From positions 1-22,106 of IMG/VR virus record IMGVR_UViG_3300028783_000026: a stretch of 22,106 nucleotides of DNA. One strand, written 5' to 3'. This document shows positions 1 through 8,064 of the stretch, one piece after another. How positions within the stretch are numbered: position 1 is the first letter of the stretch; every line of letters starts with the position of its first letter. A program made the translations under genes and the position numbers. The DNA comes from a virus. The notes under the pieces are model-generated. The model made no database searches. It saw only the letters and a program-made list of their open reading frames with translations, and was not told the origin of the DNA.

Positions 1-177
1 TGGAGTATGATATCGCTGACTTGACATCATTGACTTTTGCAACTCTGCATATAAGTCAATACTAAGATAAACCATCGTAGGAACTTTGCCAGCTTCCCAT
101 TCTTCATTTGCACGACGGTTGATTTCTTCTAGACTGATGTCGGAGGTTTCACACCACTCTTTAGAACTATTTCGCAT
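1..177 (-). CDS. Hypothetical phage protein, N-terminal part (runs off left edge)
   Basis: An ATG at 175-177 opens a minus-strand frame of 59 codons that stays open to the edge of the window, so the C-terminus is outside. The visible part is MRNSSKEWCETSDISLEEIN followed by a charged stretch and a segment ending near VPTMVYLSIDLYAELQ. I do not recognise the family. It begins 80 nt after the recombinase stop and is in the same direction, so it is probably the next gene of the same operon. An AAAGG lies about 11 nt upstream of the ATG, a long spacing. A small hairpin (CTACG-AACA-CGTAG, 194-207) lies just before that AAAGG and might modulate translation, which is inference. The opposite-strand reading frame over this stretch is treated as a shadow. 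Confidence 0.55.
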   Translation of the reverse strand, partial: MRNSSKEWCETSDISLEEINRRANEEWEAGKVPTMVYLSIDLYAELQKSMMSSQRYHTP

Positions 178-257
178 ACGTGGTCTAGCCTTTCTACGTG
201 TTCGTAGGCAGACCAGGGATCGGTCGCTACAGCACATACGCCGTGACGATCTTATTC

Positions 258-1373
258 TCACAGTTCTAGATTGATATCGTCCAGTCCATCGCCTGCTTCA
301 ATAACTGTTCCTGAAGCATCAAGCTCTACAGGAGCATCTTTGTGGGAGTAGCAAGCAGCCAAGATCTCGTCTTGAAGAACCTTAGATCCTTGTACCAAGG
401 CAAGTGCATTATCTTCACCTTTGATAGGTGGATGTTGACCAATAGCCCACATTGAGTTATTTGGCTTGCCAGTATTCTCACTGATTGGATGATAGATCAC
501 ACCAAGCGACTTACCTAGTTCAAAGATCTCCGAAGCGGTGTCGACAACTCCGTTTTCGTAATGCCAAGTAAACTGTGCAGTGCGGGCCGGTGCACCTAGA
601 CGATTCTTTTTAACTTTGATACGAACCTTATGACCGGTCTGTTGAGCTCCACCATGAATGTTCTCGCCAGATTCAAGGACTCCAGCTTTGGTATCAAGCT
701 TAACAATCTCTAACATGATGTCTGCAGCATGCTTCAGAGCACGACCTTCTGTGATGACATACGGGTTACGTAATGCCTTCATCGGATCGATCTCCATAGT
801 TACCTGTTGGATAAAGAATGTAGCGAGATTAAACTCAGCAATGACCGGAATAACCAGTTTCAGAGTCGATGGAAGGTATGATGCACCAGTTCCACCCATC
901 TTCTGATCTGTAGTCTGCTTCATGTTGGTCTCTTTAGGATATCTAATTGCCTTAATACTATCAATAACGATACCGCGGATTGGAGCTCCTTCTTGGAGAG
1001 CTTCGAGCATCTCGCCGCCAATGTAGTCAAAGATTTTAAGGGGGTCGTTTGATTTTCGTACCACAAGTCGCTTAGGATCGCCACCAATCTTGAGAAAGAG
1101 AGGGAGGTTAAATGAGAACTCAGCGTCAAACCAGATGAAGATTCCATCTTTATCCTTTGCTTGCTCGTCAGCGACCGCCATCATGGCAAGGAGTGATTTA
1201 CCAGAAGATTCTGGTCCATATAGAACAGCCACTTTACCTGGCTGAAAGCCTCCGATTCCAGTGGCCCAGTTCAACGATGGCGAACGGGTTGGAATTACAG
1301 GAGGAAGCTTTGTATTTAGATTGGCTGCTACCACACCGAAATCGGCTGTCAGCTTACTCATCCATTTAGACAT
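258..1373 (-). CDS. RecA/UvsX-like recombinase, 371 aa
   Basis: ATP-dependent strand-exchange protein that should coat ssDNA and pair it with homologous duplex in phage recombination-dependent replication and repair. Walker A is GPESSGKS at residues 53-60, and the Walker B strand IRGIVIDSI (132-140) ends in the Mg-coordinating Asp138. The sequence IQQVTMEIDP (188-197) and EGRALKHAADIMLEI (209-223) correspond to the L2 region and the following conserved core of RecA folds. Length and the acidic C-terminal tail (GDGLDDINLEL) fit RecA/UvsX (about 350-390 aa). The ATG at 1373 is preceded by GGAGAA (1379-1384, spacer 5 nt), which lies inside the 3' end of the upstream HNH gene. The HNH stop overlaps this start by 8 nt. 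RecA versus UvsX subfamily is not settled by motifs alone. Confidence 0.93.
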   Translation of the reverse strand: MSKWMSKLTADFGVVAANLNTKLPPVIPTRSPSLNWATGIGGFQPGKVAVLYGPESSGKSLLAMMAVADEQAKDKDGIFIWFDAEFSFNLPLFLKIGGDPKRLVVRKSNDPLKIFDYIGGEMLEALQEGAPIRGIVIDSIKAIRYPKETNMKQTTDQKMGGTGASYLPSTLKLVIPVIAEFNLATFFIQQVTMEIDPMKALRNPYVITEGRALKHAADIMLEIVKLDTKAGVLESGENIHGGAQQTGHKVRIKVKKNRLGAPARTAQFTWHYENGVVDTASEIFELGKSLGVIYHPISENTGKPNNSMWAIGQHPPIKGEDNALALVQGSKVLQDEILAACYSHKDAPVELDASGTVIEAGDGLDDINLEL

Positions 1374-1881
1374 GTGTATTCTCCATTTTATTATATTTTA
1401 CAATATTGTCTTTAGCCCATAAAGGCTGAAGGTTAGTATAGTGACAAGCCATCAGCAGTTCTTTTGTGTCGCTTAAATTAAACTTACTCAATGGCTTGAT
1501 ATGATCAATATGCCATTTTCCATAGTTATCCCAAGTCATGCCTAAAGTAAACTTAGATTCAAGAAAGCTTTTTAATTCTTCTATTGAGCAACCTAAATCC
1601 TTAACTGCAGATATATTACTTGTTATAGCTTTACCTAGTCTAGTTCTAAGATTATGAGCAATCTTGTTTTGAGGCAAAGATAGGTAGTTAGACATGTAAT
1701 TAGTATCCTTGCGCCAAGAGCGTTGACGCTCTAATCTTTCATTTAATCTAGGTTTTTTGTATGCTTTGCCATAATCTAGAGTGCACTTTTTGCACCACGA
1801 ACTATGGCCATCTGCATACTTAGCCCTAACATAAAAATGTATGTACTCTTTATTAAGAGCACACTTAGAACACACCTTCAT
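1366..1881 (-). CDS. HNH homing-type endonuclease, 171 aa
   Basis: Free-standing HNH nuclease. An N-terminal zinc-binding pattern (CSKCALNK, then CKKC about 25 residues later) is followed by a basic linker. The C-terminal HNH core reads WHIDHIKPLSKF, then an NLQPLWAKDN motif. The annotated start is the ATG at 1881, which overlaps the upstream stop as TGATG. A GTG one codon earlier (1884) is possible but less likely. The stop lies 8 nt inside the recombinase gene (ATGTCTAA). The gene is clearly more AT-rich than its neighbours, as expected for a recent mobile insertion, and it now supplies the ribosome-binding site of the recombinase. Members of this class usually cut intron-less alleles of the neighbouring gene and spread by gene conversion; that role is inference here. 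Confidence 0.85.
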   Translation of the reverse strand: MKVCSKCALNKEYIHFYVRAKYADGHSSWCKKCTLDYGKAYKKPRLNERLERQRSWRKDTNYMSNYLSLPQNKIAHNLRTRLGKAITSNISAVKDLGCSIEELKSFLESKFTLGMTWDNYGKWHIDHIKPLSKFNLSDTKELLMACHYTNLQPLWAKDNIVKYNKMENTHV

Positions 1882-2333
1882 CACATACCTTCGTATGCAG
1901 TCATGTGAGTATCCCCGTAAACAATCTTCTTCAGATCGTCGTGGGCTTGTCGCAGAACTGATAATTTGTTCTTCATTAATGCTACCAATGCCTCGGTCAT
2001 AGCCTTCTTATCTTTCGCTTGAATAACGAGTTCGTCGATGTCGACGTAACGTTTACAGGCTTCAGATGAATACTTAATACCTTTGGATTCTAAATAGGCA
2101 GGAGCATGTTCCAGATATGCAACGGCTTCAGCATGTTCCAGCTTGGCCTTTGCTTTTGCGTCTTCGCGGACTGCACGAGCTAACAACTCACCTGCCAAGT
2201 CTTGTCCTTCGATAAAGTCCCTAAGATAAGTTGCCCCCATCATTTTATTGATGGAGGCGAGCTCTTTAACTTTAGCGAGGTAGCCGGCAAGCTGAGTGAC
2301 GTCGATTGTCGCCACTTGCTTTTCAGTACTCAT
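1881..2333 (-). CDS. Small helical protein between SSB and recombinase; candidate UvsY-like mediator
   Basis: A 150-residue protein, predicted almost entirely helical and rich in Lys, Ala and Glu. The ATG at 2333 has a strong AAGGGGA ribosome-binding site that overlaps the SSB stop codon, so translation is probably coupled to SSB. Its place between a gp32-like SSB and a RecA/UvsX recombinase suggests the role of a recombination mediator (UvsY in T4, 137 aa), which loads recombinase on SSB-coated DNA. Features loosely like UvsY are a Lys/Ala-rich helix leading to an aromatic (AKAKLEHAEAVAYLE), a K-R-Y-x-D-x-D segment (ACKRYVDIDE), and a long C-terminal helix ending in LRQAHDDLKKI. This is inference from size, composition and context, not a clear family match. 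A generic phage protein is the alternative. Confidence 0.75.
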   Translation of the reverse strand: MSTEKQVATIDVTQLAGYLAKVKELASINKMMGATYLRDFIEGQDLAGELLARAVREDAKAKAKLEHAEAVAYLEHAPAYLESKGIKYSSEACKRYVDIDELVIQAKDKKAMTEALVALMKNKLSVLRQAHDDLKKIVYGDTHMTAYEGM

Positions 2334-2342
2334 TGTGTCCCC

Positions 2343-3344
2343 TTACGAGTTTAGAAGCGCGTCAGCTTCAGCCAAGAAATCGTCATCTGCAGCAGCTGTT
2401 GCTTTTGCAGTAGCGCGAACTGGCTTCGCTTGAACTTCTTCCTCTTCGTCACCGTCATCAAGACGGATCGATACAGGCTTTGTACCTGCTGACTTAGCAG
2501 CCACTTTTGCAGGAGCTGGTGTTGGGGCGAGAACAACGCGTTCGAAAGCGTTAAGGTCTGCATCTGGGCAGAGATCAACGATAGTTTGCATGTTTGCCTC
2601 GAGGATCTCAGCTAATTCGTCATACGATTTAACTTGGTAAACTGAACCAAGATCGTAAGCCAAATCATCGTAGCTTTCAACAACTGAATCAGGGAGCGGC
2701 GAACGATCATCTTCGAAAGTGATCTTGCCTGTAGCAGATTTAGTTTTAGTTTGGAATTTCAAAACATCGTACTCAGTATCGCGGCCTTCGCCAGTACGAG
2801 TGATGTTGAACCATACACCAGAATCTGTGTCTTCAGAATTCAAAGACGTAGGATCTTGGTTGTAGTCTTTGATATACGTGGTCATCAAAGCTTTCATCTT
2901 TTTCTGAGCAGTTGATTTCAACTCCAACAGACCAACATCGCCAGCACGGTCAGCCGCGTTGTAGATATAGACAGTCTTAGGATTCATGTTAGAAATCAAG
3001 CTGTTAAGAGACTGGAGACGAGCCTTTTGGTCTTCTTCAGAAACACCAGCTGCTTGCAACTGAGATTTCAAGACTTCAGCTTTTTTCTTCAATTCACCAA
3101 CGTACTCAGTGATCGGGCAACGCTTTTCGCTTGTCATTGACGAAGCAAAAGGACGTGAACGTCCAGACTCAGGGTCTTGTAATCCCCAGATGATCTGCCA
3201 TTTGCGATATGGGTAGCCGTTAGATGATTCGCCGAAGGGCGGGAGAATGCGGAAAATGTTATTTCCGTCTTTTACTTTATGGCGCTTCCACTCACGACGA
3301 GTTTTAAGCGAATCCATATTAATTTTGATCTTGCCTGTAGACAT
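2343..3344 (-). CDS. gp32-like single-stranded DNA-binding protein, 333 aa
   Basis: Binds ssDNA cooperatively at the replication fork and recruits recombination and replication partners. The N-terminus is basic (KTRREWKRHKVKDGNN), matching the protein-protein/LAST-type region of gp32 proteins. An OB-fold core follows, with aromatic motifs such as FRILPPF, YPYRKWQIIWGL and GVWFNITRTGEG. The C-terminus has an Ala/Pro/Lys linker and an acidic tail (DDDFLAEADALLNS) typical of SSBs. Only two cysteines are visible, so the zinc site of T4 gp32 appears absent. The ATG at 3344 has an excellent GAAGGAG site (3350-3356, spacer 5 nt). A GTATAAT -10 box (3400-3405) lies in the gap upstream, giving a leader of about 50 nt. 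It is followed by the putative mediator and the recombinase. Confidence 0.85.
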   Translation of the reverse strand: MSTGKIKINMDSLKTRREWKRHKVKDGNNIFRILPPFGESSNGYPYRKWQIIWGLQDPESGRSRPFASSMTSEKRCPITEYVGELKKKAEVLKSQLQAAGVSEEDQKARLQSLNSLISNMNPKTVYIYNAADRAGDVGLLELKSTAQKKMKALMTTYIKDYNQDPTSLNSEDTDSGVWFNITRTGEGRDTEYDVLKFQTKTKSATGKITFEDDRSPLPDSVVESYDDLAYDLGSVYQVKSYDELAEILEANMQTIVDLCPDADLNAFERVVLAPTPAPAKVAAKSAGTKPVSIRLDDGDEEEEVQAKPVRATAKATAAADDDFLAEADALLNS

Positions 3345-3399
3345 AGATACTCCTTCAAGGGGTTACTGTTTTGTTATCGGCCATAATTGGCGTACTTAT

Positions 3400-3405
3400 A
3401 TTATA
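3400..3405 (-). promoter_or_regulatory. -10 box upstream of SSB (TGGTATAAT)
   Basis: The minus strand reads CTGGTATAATATAAGTACG in the gap between the 170-aa gene and SSB. It is a perfect TATAAT with an extended TGG in front. No recognisable -35 lies 16-18 nt upstream. Unlike the other -10 boxes in this window it is about 55 nt from the start codon, and SSB has its own strong Shine-Dalgarno site, so this transcript would carry a normal leader. Confidence 0.6.
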
Positions 3406-3433
3406 CCAGAATGTTATACAGAACGAATAATTA

Positions 3434-3946
3434 TTAGCTATCCGCCTGATTTTTCTTAGCTTCTGTCTTTTCTTTATGTTTGCCGTGATGTTTGTTTTCT
3501 TGTGGAACTTCAGCAGTTTCTTGGCTTAGACCATTGCGAGTAAAGATGTCAAATTGACCATCAATATTCGAGTCAACATAGATAACTCTGTCGGCATCAG
3601 TTGGACGCGAACGAACTTTCTCTTCTAAATATTTAGCAAGAAGATGTGAACAATCCGAGCGAATTGCACGAAGGATAATATCATTAACTTCTGAGTCAAG
3701 TGAAGCTTTGATTCCAGTATAGAGATGGTACTTAACTCGGTTACTATGTGGATTAGTATTTCCTGCATCATAAGCCTCACCAATAGAGTTCATGATTGCA
3801 TCAAGATACATACGCTCTGTAAGACCTGAGCGCGGCTTCTTAGCTTTGTGAAATTCAATTTGGGGAATGAAAGAAGGGGTATCAATAAGATACTCACCTT
3901 TCTTTAACTCAGTCGGCACTTCTTTAACTACTACAAATTTTGCCAT
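3434..3946 (-). CDS. Hypothetical protein, 170 aa, Lys/His-rich C-terminus
   Basis: Not recognised. The N-terminus is short and hydrophobic/basic (MAKFVVVKEVPTELKKGEY). The middle has mixed helix and strand character with segments such as ERMYLDAIMNSIGEAYDAG and HLLAKYLEEKVRSR. The last 30 residues are charged and probably disordered, including KHHGKHKEKTEAKKNQADS. The ATG at 3946 has an AAGGAGA site a few bases upstream. The stop is a tandem TAA TAA. It sits 19 nt after the polymerase stop and before SSB, in the same direction, so a replication-linked role is possible but unproven. No membrane segment or signal peptide is seen. Confidence 0.75.
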   Translation of the reverse strand: MAKFVVVKEVPTELKKGEYLIDTPSFIPQIEFHKAKKPRSGLTERMYLDAIMNSIGEAYDAGNTNPHSNRVKYHLYTGIKASLDSEVNDIILRAIRSDCSHLLAKYLEEKVRSRPTDADRVIYVDSNIDGQFDIFTRNGLSQETAEVPQENKHHGKHKEKTEAKKNQADS

Positions 3947-3965
3947 TCAGTTCTCCTTGAAGTTA

Positions 3966-6900
3966 TCATTCTACTTTGTCAATTTCTACGATGTCGAAGC
4001 CCAAAGGCGTCTTCCATCCTGATTTAAGAGTTCCACGAACGTATACAATCGTATCTTTATCCCAGCCGAATGCTTTCTTCTGGTCCCAGATAGTAGCTTC
4101 GATCATATTGTAGCCATCAGAAAGCATGACGTTAACACGATGCCAAGGTCTGCCAGATTTCTTAGATACTCCCTGCTTGTAAGAGCTAGAGTCAAAGAGA
4201 AGAATCATTGCAACTTCTTTTTCATACTTCTTCTTTAAGAAACCTTCAGCTACCTTTACGGATCCCAATACATAGCAGTCTTGATCAGAACCCTGTGCTG
4301 ACTTCATAAAGTATGGAATACCCTTGCGACCGGTCGACGTGAGTGCAGGCCAACGTCCCTCAAGGATCTGACCTATCTTTGGATCCCCCATCAGATAGCG
4401 GTTAAACGAGCTGTTATATTCCTTCTCTTGGAGGAAGACTTTAATTGGATCAAGCTTGTACATATCGTCTTTAAAAGTCGTCTTAGACTTACGATTGCGC
4501 AAGTAACGATCCATGAGCTCATAGCGTCTTTCGATATAGTCTTCGATTGTGCTATCCATTAGATCATCAGCTGCACGAGCCTTTATAAGTGCCGCGATCG
4601 ACCCAATATTGACTTTCGTGTGGTTGATTCGAGCCGTGAAGTCTTCAATTGAGCTAAACGGACCTTTTGATACGATTTCATTGACGACTGCAGGCCCAAC
4701 AGATTTAATAGCTGAAATAGGTGCAACAATCCTTCCGTTCTGGATCGTAAAGATACGCTCAGGGGTCTTGAGGCTTGGAGCTGTGACGATATCACCAAGG
4801 TAGGCGATATATCTCTTGATCTTGTCATTGTTTTCTTCATTGTTTAGAACCGCCGTCCACCATTCGAGCTTGTAATGGTGCTTCATGTAAAGTGTGATAT
4901 AGCCCAATTCACCGTACGCATGGCTATGTGATTTATTGAACGAATAACGAGCAAATGCTTGAATCTGTTGACAGATTGTCTCAATAGCCTCTTGTGACCA
5001 GCCGCGAGCCGTACAGCTCTCACGAATCTTAGTAAAGGTTGCCATGATCACTTCATGCTTCTTCTTCGCAATCGCACCACGAATCAAATCTGACTCTTCC
5101 CAGCTATATCCAACGATATCCACTAGAAATTTCATGATCTCTTCTTGGTAAACAAATACACCATTCGAGGGCCCTAGAATTGATTCTAGGTCTTCATGTA
5201 AGTATTCAACCGAACGCTTTCCGTTACGAATATCCATGTAGTATTGAGCTGCTGTAGTATCGTAGAGTGGTGCATCCAAGGCACCTGGACGAAGAAGAGC
5301 AGTCATTGCAGAACAGTCAGCCCGATTAAGCGGTGCAAACTCTGGTGCAAACCCTTTGACCAATTCAGTATTGAACTGGAAGCTAGAATCTGTATCTTTA
5401 TTAAAGAAGTCAGTGAAGACACCAGGATCTGAGTCTGGAAGACGATAGATCAATGGAATTCCTTGTTCTTTGACACGGAAATCTACCCCATGGTTCTTCA
5501 TGATGAGGTCCATCGCATCGGATACCATGTTGAGGGTGTTAATACCCAAGATATCAGCTTTGACCATTCCGCATTTCTCAACCATAGTGGCATTGAACTG
5601 CGTGACCATGATCTCGCCCAATTCTTTATCGGAGAACATCATGGTAGGAACGCGACCGTCTGACAGATCCAGAGTGGAGATAACGAAAGCCGAAGCATGA
5701 CGTCCCCAACCAGCGATGGCACCGATGAGCTTGTTTACGAGCTCTTGGACTTCCGGGCGCTGTTGGAAGAAGTTCTTTAAGATAGGCTTCTTGTCAACTT
5801 CACCTTCGTGATCCACATCTTCTTGATCAGTGTAACCGTATAGGAAGTCGTGCTCGTCGACACCCTGTGGAGAGTCATCAATTGCTTCGCAAACAGCTAC
5901 AATCTCAGGATCCTTACCACCACGACCGTAGAGCGAGTACATCGCATCCTTGATGGCTTTTTTGGTCTTCATCTTAGAGAACGTAGACATCTGTGCAAAG
6001 CCCAGACCGTATTTATCTTGTAAATACTTCATGACCAGCGGACGAGCGCGTTTCGCGATATCTAAGTCGATATCTGGGAACGATCCTGCACGAATACGAG
6101 CATGACTTAAGAAACGTTCGAATGGGAGGTTGTAACGAACTGGATCAACGTGAATGATATTTAAGTAGTACGAAAGGAGCGATCCACCAGCCGAACCACG
6201 GGCAATACCTTGCATCAGGCCAGAAGAAGTAGCGTAGGCACAGATATCTTCATAAACTAAGAAGTACGGAATGAAGTTTAGCGTGGCGTTCTTCATAATG
6301 ACGTCAACTTCACGTTTGAAACGCTCTACATACTCCGGAGTGTTGTTCCAACGTCCGTGTTTCTGGATCTTCTGCATCATTACATAGTAAGTCTGCATGT
6401 TGTAATCGTCAGTCTTTGCTACGATTTCAGCAGGGATCTCGATCTTAGGTAAATGAAACTCATGCTTGATATTAATAGAAGCGGCTGCTTCCATGATCTC
6501 ATGGGTATTTTTAATCATTTCCGTGAAAGCGGCTTCCGTTAAATTATCACTGAGATGGCCCTTTAAGATTGAATACATCTCTTGAGAGCGAGTTACGTGA
6601 CGCGATTCAAAGAAGTAACGACCATCCTCGTAGGCATTACGAGATACGCAGTCTTGCACGATCTTGTCAATAGGGTCTATAAAGTGAGCATCTGATACGG
6701 GAACCATCTTGATGCCAAATTTACGAGAGCACATCTCGTAGAACATGTTGATTTGCTTCTGGATGTTACCACCAGTGATGTTATAACCACTGAAACCGAT
6801 CGATGAATCGAAGTTCTTATATACGTCTAGGGCAGCAAGTTCAAGACGGATATCGAGGTTAGCATGTAGGTATTGAATCAACTCTGCGGCCTGGGAGAGC

Positions 6901-7994
6901 TGCCTAGATACCAGGAAAGGAGTGATTGGTCCGTTGACACCTGGAATGCCGAAAACCAGACCATCTTTAAGACGAATAACTTCTTCCAAAGAGACGACCG
7001 GCATCTCTTGCGACGAGATATCGATACGATTGTTCCAGCCGATAGATGCAAGCTTGGTAAGGTGTTTGTATCCTTGGTTCGATACGGCCCAAGCTGACAG
7101 ATAGAACATCTGTTCGCCATGTTTTACGTATAGGCCGGAACCAGGTATACCAACAGGCTTGTTAGTTAGAAGTGCTGTACCTTCCTTCTTTCTTGATTCG
7201 TTTTCTTTCTTAAAGATGCCTGAAATATCCATTGTGTCGAACAACGATGCAGCATTACCGTGATCTACGAATGCCAGACCGGGAACGTTGTTGTCGCTTG
7301 CCCAGATAGCCCAATCCTTTACGGAATTTAGCGAGTCTGTGTGAGAGAACATCGAGTGAATATGTAATTGTGCAGGCTCAGGAAACGATACATCGAGTAA
7401 TTGATGTTCTTCCATCACGAAGACTTCGGTCTCGCCGAGCATATCAGAGAGTATTTTATCTACCTTAATCGTTGCTTGAATATCACTGAGAGCGTCATGG
7501 GCGTTGATTGCAATGCCAAAATGCGCTGCAAGGGTAGCTAATTTGATGTTCGGAGTAGGCAATTGTGCCTTAAGTTTCTTTGCCCGTTTCATCGTATCGC
7601 GGATATCGCCGGTGAACAACTCTAAGAAATCAGACTCGCGACCAACCTTCTTGAAGAGTGCAGCTATAAAGTCTTTATCAAAACCTACGTTGTAGCCAGC
7701 GATGATGAATCGGCAGTTGAACTGCTTGGCGAACAAGACGAGGTTGTTTACCATCACCTGGGCAGTCTGCTGTTTCTTTAAGAAATCAACGGTAAGGCCG
7801 TTGACAGCAAGTGCCCCCATATCAATCTCGTTATAGTCGAGAGGTTGGCAGTATTGGTTGAAAGTGACCGCTTGCTCTTCGCCGCCTACAACCGCTACAC
7901 AAGCAAGCTGGACGATGTCGTTGCGTAAAGAGTCGAGACCCGTAGTCTCGCCGTCAAGCCACAAATAATTAACGGTATTGCGCAAAATTTTCAT
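3966..7994 (-). CDS. DNA polymerase III alpha-type replicase with fused N-terminal 3'-5' exonuclease, 1342 aa
   Basis: The replicative polymerase of the phage. Residues about 8-190 form a DEDDh proofreading exonuclease: D14 and E16 in WLDGETTG, D106 in YNVGFD, H166 and D171 in HDALSD. A PHP domain follows (H211-I-H213, DHG at 244-246, SDAH at 434-437). The pol III core has RGSAGGS (599-605), the catalytic PDIDLDI with D641 and D643, and a third Asp, D814, in MVKADILGINTL. FNKSHSHAYGELGY starts near 1019. The C-terminus has an OB-like segment (VYVRGTLKSGW). The longest frame begins at a TTG at 8009, but that codon lies partly in the -10 box. The ATG at 7994, exactly 6 nt after TATAAT, is the likely start and implies a leaderless mRNA. 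Exonuclease-PHP-polymerase in one chain is unlike E. coli, where epsilon is separate, and unlike PolC, where the exonuclease is inserted within PHP. Confidence 0.93.
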   Translation of the reverse strand: MKILRNTVNYLWLDGETTGLDSLRNDIVQLACVAVVGGEEQAVTFNQYCQPLDYNEIDMGALAVNGLTVDFLKKQQTAQVMVNNLVLFAKQFNCRFIIAGYNVGFDKDFIAALFKKVGRESDFLELFTGDIRDTMKRAKKLKAQLPTPNIKLATLAAHFGIAINAHDALSDIQATIKVDKILSDMLGETEVFVMEEHQLLDVSFPEPAQLHIHSMFSHTDSLNSVKDWAIWASDNNVPGLAFVDHGNAASLFDTMDISGIFKKENESRKKEGTALLTNKPVGIPGSGLYVKHGEQMFYLSAWAVSNQGYKHLTKLASIGWNNRIDISSQEMPVVSLEEVIRLKDGLVFGIPGVNGPITPFLVSRQLSQAAELIQYLHANLDIRLELAALDVYKNFDSSIGFSGYNITGGNIQKQINMFYEMCSRKFGIKMVPVSDAHFIDPIDKIVQDCVSRNAYEDGRYFFESRHVTRSQEMYSILKGHLSDNLTEAAFTEMIKNTHEIMEAAASINIKHEFHLPKIEIPAEIVAKTDDYNMQTYYVMMQKIQKHGRWNNTPEYVERFKREVDVIMKNATLNFIPYFLVYEDICAYATSSGLMQGIARGSAGGSLLSYYLNIIHVDPVRYNLPFERFLSHARIRAGSFPDIDLDIAKRARPLVMKYLQDKYGLGFAQMSTFSKMKTKKAIKDAMYSLYGRGGKDPEIVAVCEAIDDSPQGVDEHDFLYGYTDQEDVDHEGEVDKKPILKNFFQQRPEVQELVNKLIGAIAGWGRHASAFVISTLDLSDGRVPTMMFSDKELGEIMVTQFNATMVEKCGMVKADILGINTLNMVSDAMDLIMKNHGVDFRVKEQGIPLIYRLPDSDPGVFTDFFNKDTDSSFQFNTELVKGFAPEFAPLNRADCSAMTALLRPGALDAPLYDTTAAQYYMDIRNGKRSVEYLHEDLESILGPSNGVFVYQEEIMKFLVDIVGYSWEESDLIRGAIAKKKHEVIMATFTKIRESCTARGWSQEAIETICQQIQAFARYSFNKSHSHAYGELGYITLYMKHHYKLEWWTAVLNNEENNDKIKRYIAYLGDIVTAPSLKTPERIFTIQNGRIVAPISAIKSVGPAVVNEIVSKGPFSSIEDFTARINHTKVNIGSIAALIKARAADDLMDSTIEDYIERRYELMDRYLRNRKSKTTFKDDMYKLDPIKVFLQEKEYNSSFNRYLMGDPKIGQILEGRWPALTSTGRKGIPYFMKSAQGSDQDCYVLGSVKVAEGFLKKKYEKEVAMILLFDSSSYKQGVSKKSGRPWHRVNVMLSDGYNMIEATIWDQKKAFGWDKDTIVYVRGTLKSGWKTPLGFDIVEIDKVE

Positions 7995-8000
7995 GACGCA

Positions 8001-8006
8001 ATTATA
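8001..8006 (-). promoter_or_regulatory. -10 box of the polymerase gene (GTATAAT, 6 nt before ATG)
   Basis: The minus strand reads TTTTGTATAAT, then TGCGTC, then ATG. With transcription normally starting 6-8 nt after the -10 box, the first transcribed base would be at or next to the A of the ATG. There is no Shine-Dalgarno sequence between. The expected -35 region falls inside the terminator hairpin at 8016-8039 and has no consensus. Confidence 0.7.
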
Positions 8007-8039
8007 CAAAAGAAAAAGGCACCGCTTTCGCGATGCCTT
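8007..8039 (-). terminator. Rho-independent terminator after the virion-like gene
   Basis: The minus strand forms a 10-bp stem, AAGGCATCGC / GCGGTGCCTT, with one T-G wobble and a GAAA tetraloop, followed by TTTTTCTTTT counting the last stem bases. It lies 26 nt after the stop of the 281-aa gene and directly before the polymerase -10 box, so it separates the two transcription units. The opposite strand has no T-run, so it is one-directional. Confidence 0.88.
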
Positions 8040-8064
8040 CTAATGCTTTATTGTAATGTGAGTC

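Noticed and set aside
1390-1395. TATAAT in the 3' end of the HNH gene as a recombinase promoter
   Set aside because: The local DNA is very AT-rich and the box lacks the preceding G seen at all other promoters; kept only as a note under the recombinase finding.
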